Program-made: the position numbers and the translations under genes
Notes under the pieces: model-generated
Databases searched by the model: none
What the model was told of the DNA's origin: nothing
Seen by the model: only the letters and a program-made list of their open reading frames with translations
Part shown: one piece after another, positions 39,127 through 63,764 of the stretch
Layout: each line of letters starts with the position of its first letter
How positions within the stretch are numbered: position 1 is the first letter of the stretch
Source: Berghia stephanieae
Lineage: Eukaryota; Mollusca; Gastropoda; Nudibranchia; Aeolidiidae
Reading direction: 5' to 3'
DNA length: 64,000 nucleotides
Assembly (NCBI GenBank): GCA_034508935.3
Contig: CM067452.1
Coordinates: 6,917,592 to 6,981,591, forward strand

Positions 39127-40797
39127 ATTAGCGCATTCTAGGAAGGAAAGAAAAATAAATCAAAACCCCATGACATACTCAAGAGACAATATTTAAAATT
39201 ATTTCCTACAAAAGTGTGAATTACGTAGTTTCTCAAGTTACAGAAAATGTTACCATCTTAAGGCGCTATAGGGTAGCTTGAGAGCTGACAGAATGAACAA
39301 GTTTGTGTGAGTGCGAGTGTGTGTGTGTGTGTGTGTATGTATGCGTGTGAGTGTGTATTTGTGTGTGTGTTTGCGTGAGAAAGGTTAAACACATATTAGT
39401 TGACGGGGCTTGGATAGCTCAATGGTAAGATTTCTCTGCAAAACAACAATAAAACAACAACAACAACATCCACACACACACAACGAACACATACTTCCAA
39501 ATACCTGTTAGAATGGAACTTTAGTCCTTGCAATCTTGACCATTCAACAAATCAAACTAGCATTCCCATTTGACGAGGTCCCCATGCATGATGCTTATTA
39601 ATTTTAAGGAAACAAAGGACTGTGAGGCTGGCAAGTAGAAATATAACAAACAAGTCAATAGGCATTGTTTAAAAAAACCAAACCTGAACATGCAAAAGGT
39701 AAAGCAATGTGTGTGAATATTAGCGTGTATTGGTAGAATTGTGTGTGGAGATGTTCTTTTTTTGATCAACAGAGTTAATAATAAATTAGTTATGTTTTTT
39801 TTCTTTCTCGGTCAGCAGTAATGATAAACACCGTTATTCTATCATCAATCATCGACAGGCTAATCTATATCTAATCGAATCTAAAAGGGTCTAAATTTAG
39901 TACTGACATAGCACATGTAACTTATATTATACTAAGATAGAAAAATATGTTCAGATCCAAGCATGGGCCATAATCTTACTCTATCTTTTGCATCCTGGAG
40001 GCTTATTGTGTGTGTAGAATGATATGACTGTGACTCAGCTTTGATCTGACCCAATTCTTTTTTCACAACGCAACTCTTTTGTCATACATTGCGCGACACT
40101 TATCGCACTAGCATGCGCATAAAGCAAAATAACATCACGATGATATAAGACATTTATAATAGATGAAAAAGATTGTTCCTTACCTTTTCAATGAATATCG
40201 ATTGCACAAAATAAAATTGTAGTTTGTTGACATCATTCAAAAGACAAAACTCATTCTCTCAGTTATTTTTTAGACAACACATGATGCCATTGTCGGTAGA
40301 TGGAGCTGTCGTTATCTTGAAGGGAGAGGCGGTGACAGATGACAAAACCGCATTTCGATTTAGCATTATTGTACTGTACACAATGGTTGAAAGAAACCTC
40401 TTTAACTGCTTTAAATATTTTTTTTAGTCTCTTGTTGTTTTTTTTTCGTTTACAGGCGCTAAGACATCCTAGTACATACTTTGTAAAGGATAGGTCGTCC
40501 TAATGACTCATAGTTTTGTTGCACGGGCAAAAAAGGACAATTTTTATTGGGGTTTTTTCTGCGGTCAGAAGACAAAAAAAAATGTTTTAAAATAATTAAA
40601 AGCTAGATTTTTGGTAAATAATAATGGAAAACATTAAAACAAACATATCTCCACGATCAAAAACTAATCAAGATGTTCTTAATGGGTGAGAATGTTTGTT
40701 TTTAATACTTTTGTCATCGAGCGCCAAAACGTTACAAAGTGCGCGTTTTCACTAGACTTTACGACAAATTTTAAGGTCTTTTCAATAAAAATTGTAT
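39127..40797. other. Left-over body of element J upstream of its gene
   Basis: AT-rich with a GT-rich tract at about 39318-39370 and a partial tRNA-like segment (GGGGCTTGGATAGCTCAATG, 39408-39427). No coding exon recognised; the promoter of the J gene would lie here. Confidence 0.4.
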
Positions 40798-40913
40798 TTG
40801 GAGCCACCTATTTTTCGAATCTTCATAATTTTCTGCACCAATTTGTATACTTAGTTTGCTGGTTACAAAAAGTGCACAAAACGCACGGAACTTGCCGCTA
40901 AGAAAACGGACTA

Positions 40914-41629
40914 AAAGGAAATTTTATGTTTTAGGTTTCCCTGTGTTAATCAAACTGTATCAAATGTATGAAGACAATTTCTTTGTTACTACATTGTTAA
41001 ATCCTTAAGAAAATATTGAATTCTACGATAAAGTCAGCATCTGCCAAATGATGCAGGCATATCGAAATATAATTTATTGGGTTTTTTAAGCAACTGTATT
41101 TTACTTCATTCCATTTGTGTTTAGAATTAAAACAATAAAATCTTCAGAATATATTTTTAGAATGAAAAGATGACTATTTATACAATATTGTTTTGTAGGT
41201 AGACATTCAATGTGTCTTCATCCAATATACTCCATACAATGTACATACCATAATATTAATTATTACCCATTGTACAATAAATCATTTTTTTATAACAAAC
41301 TATGGATTTCCTAAATTATTTGCTTGGTTCCAAGGACATGTCGCTCCCCAGAATTGTGAAAAAGTTTTGACAAATTTACATGAATGTTTTTAATAGATTT
41401 GACCCTTTTCATTTCAAGATCATTCATTTTCTTAAGATTTAAAAGTTTACAGTCGCGAGAAGCGGGAAATCACACGTACAAGTGACATATCTATATTGGC
41501 CTTATAACTGTACATAGTGAAAGCGATTCCAGCCTCGCTGGTGATTTGTTGTGGCGTGGGAAGTTTACAGAATGAAAAATTACTTCTTTTCTCTTGACTG
41601 TGTAGTAGATTGCATGTTCTATAACAGGA
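40914..41629. other. No gene seen
   Basis: AT-rich sequence without supported features. Confidence 0.35.
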
Positions 41630-41722
41630 CAAAGATAGAAAGCAATTGGAAAACAGATACAGGGGGATAGAAGACAGCAAGTAAGTCCTTCCCCACGATG
41701 GGAGTTCGGGAACTCCACCCCA
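41630..41722 (-). repeat. SINE C 5' fragment
   Basis: GGACAAAGATAGAAAGCAATTGGAAAACAG through CCACGATGGGAGTTCGG matches the 5' part of C in minus orientation. Confidence 0.65.
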
Positions 41723-41869
41723 GGTTTTGAATGAGGTGTATGTTTTGGTCACTTTCAATCTTGTGATATTATCTTGCGAGCATTTTCCCACTTCTCATGT
41801 TAGCTTTGTCAACGGACAAACACACAAAATGTCCCCCAACCAAAACCATCCCTGGTTGTTTTAAAACAC

Positions 41870-42417
41870 AAAAGACACAGCTGGGTGGGGATCCTGACCT
41901 CCCATAGCGGGCAGGGAGGTACACACTGTGTCTTCTATCCCCTTATATCTGTTTTCCAATATGCTTTCTGTCTTTGTCTTGGAATTGAGATTACTTGGTT
42001 TTTTTCTTAGCCCTGGTCGGAGTCCTGGCTGGGAGGGAAACAGTCAAATGCATAGCTATTGTTTTGGGAGATATTTTTTTCCTTGTAAATCATCTCTCTG
42101 TTATGTATTAGTATATTTGTTATTTTTTTAATGTATAATGTAAGCATTTGAGTGTGTTCCTCTTTGTTGGATTTTATTCTTGTGTCCGGATGAGACTTAT
42201 AGGTGATCTCAAACTAAGTACATTGGTGGTATGCTCTTGGAATCTACATCTGATCCCTATTTGTTCCCAGTTCCCCTATGTCTTACTTTCTCTCGGATAC
42301 TTCAATTGTAATTCTAGAACTCTTTACTATCCCATTTTCTTCCTTTTTACTGGCGCTGATATAACCTAAATGTGTTGCAAGCGCCGTAAAACCCTTAAAA
42401 ACAAACAAAAGACACAG
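41870..42417 (+). mobile_element. SINE C copy with 11-bp target duplication
   Basis: The unit 41881-42406 (526 bp) is flanked by AAAAGACACAG at 41870-41880 and 42407-42417. It starts CTGGGTGGGGATCCTGACC. Its 3' end shows the hairpin GGCGCT...AGCGCC with loop GATATAACCTAAATGTGTTG and the tail AAACCCTTAAAAACAAAC. Confidence 0.92.
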
Positions 42418-42631
42418 GGTGAAGAATATATAATATGATTTATTCATTTCTGGAAAACAGAGCAGTAACAATTTCAAATACAACAGCGTCTAAAGCATAA
42501 AATATACAAATATTAGGATTGTATCATTTCGCATGGAATTTGAAATTCACCACGAAGCAATGATGAAATAATGAACACACACACACTACCATTATTCCAT
42601 TTAATTATAGAAATTAAGGAGCAAGCACCAG

Positions 42632-42815
42632 TATAAGATAAAGATCTGAACAAGTGTGTATGAAAGGTGCCAGACAAAGCAAGAAAAAAATTAGTCTCTC
42701 TTGACTGGGGTCGAGGTAGACTGATTTTTTGGGATGGTTCATTTCTTCTTTTTTTTCTTTCTTGCCTTGTCTTGCACCTTTCATACACATTTGTTTAGAT
42801 CTTTATCTTATTCCA
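42632..42815. repeat. Foldback element, ~60-bp arms
   Basis: The left arm (TATAAGATAAAGATCTGAAC ... GACAAAGCAAGAAA) is inverted at the right (TTTCTTGCCTTGTCTTGCAC ... GATCTTTATCTTA), with a ~65-bp spacer. Relatives are at 24470-24597 and, as a half copy, at 6650-6700. Confidence 0.8.
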
Positions 42816-42819
42816 TTTA

Positions 42820-42960
42820 CACAATGATGAAATAATGAACACACAAACATCTCGTCATCATTGTTCCGTTTACATGATGAGATGAAATAATGAACACATA
42901 CACACACATTGCGTCATCATTATTCTACTTTGACAATTTGGTCGACACCTTCAAGGTCAG
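42820..42960 (+). repeat. Short direct repeats
   Basis: ATGAAATAATGAACACA occurs three times between 42560 and 42900, with CGTCATCATT blocks between. Confidence 0.6.
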
Positions 42961-43004
42961 AGAGAATTGTTAGAAATATGTACAAGACATTAAGTCTGAA
43001 TAAA

Positions 43005-43460
43005 TAAAGCATTATTGATTGTTTTATGATTCTTGCGATACATGTAGGTCATTTCAGCGCCCGTAACATGGTAGAAGATGGGATAGTAAAAAAATTCTAG
43101 ATTTACAATTAAAATTAAAAGCACATGAGAAAAAGCAAGACAAGGGACAATGGGTTTAAATAGGAAACAGATGTAGATTCCAAGAGCATCTACCAGTGTA
43201 ATTAGATTGAGATCACCTAAAAGTCTCATCCAGACATCAGTACAGCATCCCCTAAGGGATATATACTCAAATGTTTACAAATCATTTTATATTCAAAACA
43301 AAAAAGTAACAGTACGTACCAGAGGGACGATTTACAAGGAATAAAATATCTCCCAAAACTATACATTTGACTGCTTCCCTCCCAGCCAAGGACACTGGCA
43401 CCGGCTAGGCCATGACAAAGTAATCTCATTTCAAAACAAAGACAGAAAACAAGTTGGGGA
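43005..43460 (-). repeat. SINE C, diverged
   Basis: Contains AGGTCATTTCAGCGCCCGTA at the tail end and CCCTCCCAGCCAAGGAC further on; lacks the 5' end. Confidence 0.75.
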
Positions 43461-43536
43461 AAAGTTTGCTTTGAGATATTTTGATTATTCTCGGATTATG
43501 AGACATGACGTATTCCTACACACTTTGATAAATCAG

Positions 43537-43539
43537 ATA

Positions 43540-43574
<35 letters not shown>
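43537..43574 (+). repeat. (GT)n microsatellite
   Basis: Pure GT repeat of about 18 units. Confidence 0.95.
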
Positions 43575-43577
<3 letters not shown>

Positions 43578-43814
43578 ATAAATTATTAACATTTTAACAT
43601 TGGTGCTGATCATTGTTATTAAGATGGACGTCATTTTGTTTATCTAGCAATAATAGAATAATCAATGTGATTGCGCTCATTTCAAGAGTTTTTGTCTGTA
43701 GAATTTACAATGGACTGTCTGAAAATGATCTCAGCAGTTTTACGATAAGCTTTATTTAAAAACAAAACCAAATACACGCCATCGGCAATGACACTCCTTT
43801 TTACCAACTTTTGT

Positions 43815-44320
43815 TTGTTTTTAAGAGTTTTACGACGCTTGAAACACATTTAAGGTCATATCAGCGCCAGTAAAAAGGAAGAAAATAGGATAGTAAAAAG
43901 TTCTAGAATTACAATTAAAGCACCCACGAAAAGGTAAGATAAAGGGGATTTAGTTCAAACAGGAAACACATGTAGATTCCAAGAGCACACCATCACAGTA
44001 CTTAGTTTGAGATCACCTAAAAGTCTCATCCAGACACAAGCACAGGACCCTACTAAGAGGAATACACTAAAATGTTTGCAAATCATATATAATATGTTAA
44101 CAAAACAATACAGTGCATAACAGAGATATAATCTCCCAAAACTATCTATACATTTGACTAATTCAGCAAGGGCATCCGGTCAGGGCCAGGACAAAACCAA
44201 GTAATTCATTCCAAGACAAAGATAGAAAGCAAGTTGGAAAACAGATATAGGGGGATAGAAGACACAGTATGTACCTCCCTGCCCACTATGGGAGGTCAGG
44301 AACCCCAGCCAGTCCTATGT
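43815..44320 (-). repeat. SINE C copy
   Basis: Near full length, from TTTTAAGAGTTTTACGACGC to GGGAGGTCAGGAACCCCAGC. The stem base pair has changed (ACGACGC side), so the hairpin is weakened. Confidence 0.85.
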
Positions 44321-44439
44321 AAATATATATAAATATATATCAAAAAAGTTCATCATGACCTTTGCTGTCCCCTCACACATCCTACACAAATACAATGCAA
44401 CTCTATCTGCATAGCCAGTGATTCCCACTGTGTCCCCTT

Positions 44440-44740
44440 TTCATCTGTATCTGTATGGTTGGCGCTGCAGAAACCAATGGTCTGGTTGTATTTCAGTGGC
44501 GTCCTCATTGGGCGCAGGCCCATGTCAGTCAGGCCTTGAAATCGTTTAGGTGTGGTGCCATGATGACCAGTTCATCCAGCCCATTCCACTCCGAGATAGT
44601 TCTAATGAAGAAAGAAAAACAGTTCCCACCTATGACTGATACAAAATCAGTCTAAGCCAGGACAATGACAGACGCCACATGACCAGAGTCAATGCCAAGG
44701 CATTACAGGTCCATAGGACAACCAGGGTAATGTCACTTAT
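44440..44740 (-). repeat. LINE 3' end relic, minus strand
   Basis: The minus strand encodes CFSFFIRTISEWNGLDELVI then MAPHLNDFKA and a stop, matching the C-terminal 'FPRTI.EWN.LP' segment common to many LINE polymerases. Followed by about 200 bp of likely 3' UTR. Confidence 0.65.
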
Positions 44741-44925
44741 CATCGGGGAGTAAACTCTACGTGTTGTATTATCCAAAGGACAGAACAAGAGAATTTGATG
44801 AAGCAAACAAAAAAATTCAAATTAGTACAAAAGCCATTGAAAGTCAAATAAAATATTATACAATATCACAGAACACAGATTTCATAATATGTAAAATACA
44901 GTAAAAAAAATAACAATGATAAATA
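44741..44925. other. Spacer
   Basis: AT-rich spacer before the 33-bp satellite. Confidence 0.3.
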
Positions 44926-44927
44926 TA

Positions 44928-45925
44928 TCAGTAGTTATTGGAGTTTGTAACGGTTCAGTCATAGACTGCATTGGAGTTTGTAACGCTTATGTCATAGACT
45001 GCATTGGAGTTTGTAACGCTTCAGTCATAGACTGCATTGGAGTTTCTAACGCTTATGTCATAGACTGCTTTTTTTTGTTTGTTTGTTGCTTTAGGTCTCT
45101 TCCAACACAATTGAGGTTATATGAGAGACCGCTGAAACAAAAAAAACAAGCAATCTAACAAAAATAGTACAAATGTCAATCAAAATCATAACCTAAAGAT
45201 ATCATAAGCTAAATTATAAATAACCAAGAACAAACAGGCAGAGGATTTACAGGAAAAAAAATATCCCCTGTCAAAAATACAATCACAAACCAAAGAAGGG
45301 CAGGAAAGGCTAGAAAGAGAAGAAGAGAAACGAACATCAACTTATTCGGGATCGTACACCCATGCGAACATCATAGGTATATGATTCAAGGTGATGCTCT
45401 CATCCAAGTCAACCCGTCATAGACTGCATTGGAGTTTCTAACGCTTCAGTCATAGACTGCATTGGAGTTTCTAACGCTTATGTCATAGACTGCATTGGAG
45501 TTTGTAACGCTTCAGTCATAGACTGCATTGGAGTTTCTAACGCTTATGTCATAGACTGCATTGGAGTTTGTAACGCTTATGTCATGGACTGCATTGGAGT
45601 TGTAACGCTTCAGTCATAGACGCATGAGTTTCTACCTTGTCATAGACTGCATTGGAGTTTGACGCTTATGTCATGGACTGCATTGGAGTTTGTAACGCTT
45701 CAGTCATAGACTGCATTGGAGTTTGTTACGGTTCAGTCATAGACTGCATTGGAGTTTGTTCCGGTTCAGTCATAGACTGCATTGGAGTTTGTAACGCTTC
45801 AGTCATAGACTGCATTGGAGTTTCTAACGCTTGTTTGTAACGGTTCAGTCATAGACTGCATTGGAGTTTGTAACGCTTATGTCATAGACTGCATTGAAGT
45901 TTGTAACGCTTCTGTCATTGACAGC
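44928..45925 (+). repeat. 33-bp satellite, split by SINE D
   Basis: Units of CATTGGAGTTTGTAACGCTT plus CAGTCATAGACTG, about 4 copies at 44928-45068 and about 15 at 45416-45925. Because 33 is divisible by three the array reads as repeated VIDCIGVCNA peptides; this is not evidence of coding. Variants TTCAGTC and TTATGTC alternate in places, so some blocks behave as 66-bp units. Confidence 0.95.
45057..45427 (-). mobile_element. SINE D copy inside satellite
   Basis: The unit 45069-45415 is flanked by GTCATAGACTGC on both sides (also the satellite unit). On the minus strand it ends in the hairpin AGCGGTCTCT ... AGAGACC and an AAAC-rich tail, and its body matches 10472-10796. Confidence 0.85.
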
Positions 45926-46139
45926 CATGACAGGGAATATATGCACACCGCTAAGCACAAAAGAATTAATAAAGAAATTTGGAACATTCCATTCAATGGG
46001 GCCACAGGAAGTCCAGCCCCAAACACATCTATCTCCATCCAACATTGGTTACACATCAGTGTGTTATTTAATATGCTGATCTTGCAATAAGTTTGTACAC
46101 ATTGGAATGCTTTCCTATTAAAGGGCTAAATATGGTTTT

Positions 46140-46720
46140 AAAAAATACATGAATATTCGCTTTTCCCCTCCCCGTTAGTTATAATAATAATCATATACAT
46201 CACACTGTCCTTTTATGCCCTTTCCCCTCTTCATTAGTTATAACAATAATCAAATACATAACACTATCCACGTATCCCCCTTTCCCTCTCCATTAGTTAT
46301 AATAATAATCAAATACATAACACTATCCATGCATCCCCCTTTCCCTCTCCATTAATTATAACAATAATCATATACATAACACTATCCATGTAGCATTCTC
46401 CTTGCCCCTATAGGGAATGAGATTAGCGTCCCTTGATTGGACGTCACCCATAGTCTGTGACGTCACCGGCGGAAAAGTTATTAGAGAGAGAACGTCATGT
46501 TGGTTGTGCGCATGCGTCTCTCGTCCTCGCTTGAGGACGAGAGACGCATGCGCATAACCAACATGACGTTCTCTCTCTAATAACTTTTCCGCCGGTGACG
46601 TCACAGACTATGGGTGATGTCCAATCAAGGGAGGCTACTCTTCCGCTAATCCCATCCCCTATCCATCCATTAGTTATAACAAGAATCATATACATCGCAC
46701 TGTCCTTGTTTTATCAGCAG
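46140..46720 (+). repeat. ~60-bp minisatellite, split by palindrome
   Basis: Units contain CATTAGTTATAATAATAATC and CATAACACTATCCATG with C-rich spacers. About four copies lie before and one after the palindrome at 46405-46668. Confidence 0.8.
46405..46668. repeat. 264-bp palindrome with CRE- and NRF1-like sites
   Basis: Arms of about 125 bp, nearly identical in inverted orientation, centred on GTCCTC-GCTT-GAGGAC (about 46523-46538). The left arm lacks about 11 bp present in the right. Each arm holds TGACGTCAC, GCGCATGCGTC and CCGGCGGAAAAG, unusually CpG-rich for this window. Confidence 0.9.
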
Positions 46721-47184
46721 TAAGTTTGACACTCAATAAACGATTGGAGAATTTGTATATGTAAATAAAATTGAAATAAAATGAGCAGAGAGCGTTGTCA
46801 AACTCTGTTCTAAATTTTGAATGTCATTTGGGAAAATTCAACAAGACAAAATATCTAAATTCTGATATAGAAATCAAGATGCACATGCTATCCAAGCCCA
46901 AATCTAGTTTGTTGCTTGTTTTCAGAGACATAAATAACACTACACAGGAGATGGTCACTGTTATCCATTTCAATTGTGGCAACAAAAAAAAACAAAAACA
47001 AAAACAAAAAAATAAAAGAAAGGGAAATCAACCAAAAAAACAAAAACTGGTGAGACAGTTCCAGGGTGTATGATGTTGCCTCGGAGTTTGAACTGTGCAG
47101 TTATAGGCACAGGTAAAAAAATTGGATTGTTTAAGTGACCATATCATCAATGGAAACTTGGGTATGAATTGATTGTTTGGTTTT
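46721..47184. other. No gene seen
   Basis: AT-rich spacer with A-rich runs near 46980-47045. Confidence 0.35.
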
Positions 47185-47700
47185 AAGGGTTTTACGGCGC
47201 TTGCAACACATTTAGGTCATATCAGCGATAGTAAAAAGGATGAAAATGGGATAGTAAAAATGTTCTAGAATTACAATTAAAGCACCCAAGAAAAGGTAAG
47301 ACAAAAGGGAATTGGTTTAAATAGGGAACAGATGTAGATCCCAAGAGCACACTATCAGTGTATTTAGTTTGAGATCGCCTAAAAGTCTCATCCAGACACT
47401 AGCAAAAGATCCCACTAAGAGTAATACACTCAAATGTTTACAGAATACATAACTAACACTATATAACAGAGAGATGATTTACAATGGAAAAAATATCACC
47501 ACCTAAAACTAACACTATACATGTGACTGTTTCCCTCCCAGTCAAGGACTCCTACAAGGGTCGGAACAAAACTAAGTTATCCCATTCAAAGACAAAGACA
47601 GAAAGCAACTCTGAAAACAGAAAAGTGGGGATAGAAGACACAGCAAGTGACCTCCTGCCCACCACGGGAGGTCAAAGGATCCCATCCATGGATAAGCCAT
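47185..47700 (-). repeat. SINE C copy
   Basis: From TTTTAAGGGTTTTACGGCGC to GGGAGGTCAAAGGATCCCAT; near full length. Confidence 0.88.
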
Positions 47701-47924
47701 GGATACATTGAATATGTGGATGGATTCAAAGCAATTTAAGCAGTGAAATCACTTTGGCAGGTGGAATTGTGATTATTTTAACTATTCCATGACAAAAAAT
47801 ATCATCATAAATTCACAATCAGCAAAATAACAATAAATGAATACATTTGTACATGACATACATACATTGTATGAGAAGCTCTTTTATATATACATCTGTA
47901 CAACACACTTGTTTGTTTTCTTTT

Positions 47925-48650
47925 TAAGGGTTTTACAGCGTACGCGACACCTTTAGGTCATATCAGCACCAGGGAAAAGGGAAGAAAATGGGACAGTAAA
48001 AAAAATAAAAATCTAGATTTACAATTAAAGCACACAAGAAAAGTAAGACAAAGAGGAATTGGTACAAATGGGGAATATGTATATGTAGATTCCAAGAGCA
48101 CACCATCAGTGTACTTTGAGATCACCTAACAGTCTCATACAAACACACGCACAGGATCCGACTAGGAGGAAAACACTCAAATGCTTACATTACACATTCA
48201 ATACAACAAATATAACAATACATCACAGAGATGGTTTACGGGGAAAAAATATCTCAAAAAAGGTAATGTACATTTGACTGTAACTGTCTCCCTTCAACCC
48301 CGAGCAAACCAAGCAATATCCCTCCAAGCAAACCAAGCAATCTCCCTCCAAGCAAACCAAGCAATCTCCCTCCAAGCAAACCAAGCAATCTCCTTCCAAG
48401 CAAATCAAGCAATCTCCTTCCAAGCAACCCAAGCAATCTTCCTCCAAACCAAGCAATCTTCCTCCAAGCAAACCAAGCAATCTCCTTCCAAGCAAACCAA
48501 GCAATCTCCTTCCAAGCAAACCAAGCAATCTCCCTCCAAGCAAACCGAGCAATCTCGATCCCGGGAAAAGACAAGAGAGCTACATGGAGAGGAAATGGAA
48601 GACACATCAAGTGACCTCCTGCCCACCATGGGAGGTCTGAAGACCTAACT
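47925..48650 (-). repeat. SINE C copy with internal 24-bp expansion
   Basis: Starts TTTTTAAGGGTTTTACAGCG. At about 48293-48560 the family segment is replaced by about 11 copies of a 24-bp unit (CAAGCAAACCAAGCAATCTC). The 5' end resumes at GACACATCAAGTGACCTCC. The expansion produces repetitive reading frames on both strands that are not genes. Confidence 0.85.
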
Positions 48651-48814
48651 AAGGATTTGATTGTCAATAAATCTTAAATCTTGAGTTTCATCCAAGTAAC
48701 CATGAGGAGAAAGAAGGACAAGAAGACAAGTTCTAACAGACACCAACAACTTCTACTCCTGAGTCTGGTCTGACACCAGGAAATCAAAACAAAAAACCCA
48801 ACAAATGAGCATTT

Positions 48815-49095
48815 ATATAATATAGCACAATATTCACTAAACGTGCTCAAAGTGCTTTACAGAGGTCCCTAGCCCAACAGCAACACTTGTAGGACGTAAG
48901 ACATGCTGCCTGTCAGGCAATATTACAATTTTTGCAGGAACATCACTGTTAACGGCCAGCCACTAATTTTACACCTGAGTGAAGTGAGAGAATGTGAGTA
49001 AATAGACTTTTCCAAGGACTCAACTTTGCCCAAGTCATGAACCCAGGGCCTTCTGATCTGAAGACGAGAAACCTACCACTAGACCACATTGCCGC
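48815..49095 (-). repeat. SINE A copy
   Basis: From GAGCATTTATATAATATAGC to CTAGACCACATTGCCGC, minus orientation; an uninterrupted reference for the copy split by K1. Confidence 0.85.
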
Positions 49096-49425
49096 TCAAA
49101 TCCTGGAAGAAAAAAAATCATTCGGTGACAAGGGAAACAGCTTAATGATTTAAAAATACATAATATAAAAACTCCAATCTACCCAAGGGGACAACAGAAG
49201 GTCAGGCAGGACCCAGGAAAAAACACACTATCTTATTTTAGGACAAGGAACTCTATGCTTTAACACACAAAGGTTTAAAAATATGAACTCTCTGGCCATG
49301 TGACAGAGGATCTGATGCCAAAAATAACCTGATGACGTCAGCCAATCTTGAGTGGACTAAGAATATTTTTTTAAAAATCAAGAAAATAAATTTCAGGAAT
49401 GTTGCCGTCAATCACGCCATGATGG

Positions 49426-49457
<32 letters not shown>

Positions 49458-49544
49458 TAATAGTGATGATACCATTGATACACAACATGAATATTCATAG
49501 CTGTGGATAATGAATGAATGAATGACTTAGGAGCTGTATTAAAG
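49096..49544. other. No gene seen
   Basis: AT-rich, with an (ATA)n tract at about 49432-49457. Confidence 0.35.
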
Positions 49545-49790
49545 GACAAAGAGTGATAATTTACAAGGAAAATATATCATCTCCCAAAACTATAACTATA
49601 CATTTGACTGCTACCGTTCCAGCCAAGGACTCAGACTAGGGCCAGGACAAAACCCAAGTTATCTCATTCCACGACAAAGATAGAAAGTTAACTAGAAAAC
49701 AAAAGGTTGGGGGGGGGGGGGGGGGGGATAGAAGTCACAAGTGGACTCTATGTCCACTATGAGAGGCCTAAAGCCCTCACCCAATAAGAC
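49545..49790 (-). repeat. SINE C 5' half
   Basis: GATAATTTACAAGGAAAATATATC through CACTATGAGAGGCC matches the 5' half of C; a G run sits at about 49708-49727. Confidence 0.75.
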
Positions 49791-49864
49791 CAATGTGGTT
49801 TATACAATCTTCATGAATATGGGAATTACTTCATCTCTATATGATCCTAATCTGCTAGAAGCCG

Positions 49865-50090
49865 TGGACGTAAAAAGTCATAAACAAAAATGAATTTAAC
49901 TCAACAGCTTCCAAGATTTTTTCCTCTACAGAAAGGACATACCGAATATTTATCTGCTGTCGATCTGGGTTTTGAGTATGCTTTTATTGTTGTTGGCTGA
50001 AGAAGGGCTTTGAGCCTGAAATATATCCTGTGTTTGGTATTTAGTTCTTTTTTGAAGCTGTTCTATTCATTTTTGTTAATTTCTTTTTAT
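49865..50090 (+). repeat. Penelope-like terminus
   Basis: Ends match 2469-2775. Contains CTGAAGAAGGGCTTTGAGCC (49997-50016) followed by TGAAATAT, a decayed hammerhead-like core. Confidence 0.55.
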
Positions 50091-50401
50091 CTCTGTATGT
50101 CTTTGTCAGTCTTAATCTCCTTAATTTTAACATTCGTGGCTCCTCAATATTGAAAGAAGTAAAAAAAGTTTGGACATCATTCTGTGAAGAGGATAAAATG
50201 AGCCCATAGTATATTTAACCATTCATCAAATGTCATTCAGTTTCTTCTTTAGTTCTATCTGGAAGTTTGTTTTTTTCAAAACGGATAACAACAAATCATA
50301 TTTTACAAATACACAAACCTTGGATTCTATAAATAATCTGAAGTTTGTTCCACATCAGCTGTTACCAGCAACTTAAAAAAAAAAAGATAAAAAGTAGACA
50401 G

Positions 50402-50407
50402 TTTATT
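50402..50407 (-). promoter_or_regulatory. Poly(A) signal AATAAA
   Basis: On the minus strand AATAAA lies about 9 bases past the stop codon of the gene ending at 50416, implying an extremely short 3' UTR. Confidence 0.6.
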
Positions 50408-50415
50408 TTTTGATT

Positions 50416-63529
<13,114 letters not shown>

Positions 63530-63764
63530 CTGGCGACAAATATACAGGACACATTTCATGAGCACCTGGTCAATATTTGTAATTCATTTAAATATTGTAT
63601 GCCTTCTAGATACTATATTGTACTTATGTTGTTTGTTTGTAGGGGATTTACAGACCTTCCTACAATTACGAAATTGCTATAGCACTCATTTCCACACAAT
63701 GTGCTCGGATGCATTCATACAAAGACATATATATTAAAAATTAAATTATTATTTTAAATTAAGC

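Larger units (their letters stand above)
36526..40913. mobile_element. Long-TIR DNA element ('J') carrying a Cys-rich gene
   Basis: The ends 36526-36630 and 40798-40913 are inverted imperfect copies, about 105-116 bp: TAGTCCGTT at the tip, GTAACCAGCA in the middle and AATAGGTGGCTCCAA at the inner edge. They enclose 4.4 kb with one recognisable gene (37325-39126, minus). The target duplication is ambiguous: TA if the tip is GTCCGTT, or AAA. The superfamily is not assigned from the ends. Confidence 0.75.

Noticed and set aside
41447-41791. 114-codon minus-strand frame
   Set aside because: Chance frame over a SINE C fragment and flanking unique sequence.
44916-46090. Cys-rich repeat 'protein' (VIDCIGVCNA)
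   Set aside because: Direct product of the 33-bp satellite; broken by SINE D and irregular units.
48181-48648. Repeat-rich frames on both strands
   Set aside because: 24-bp expansion inside a SINE C copy.
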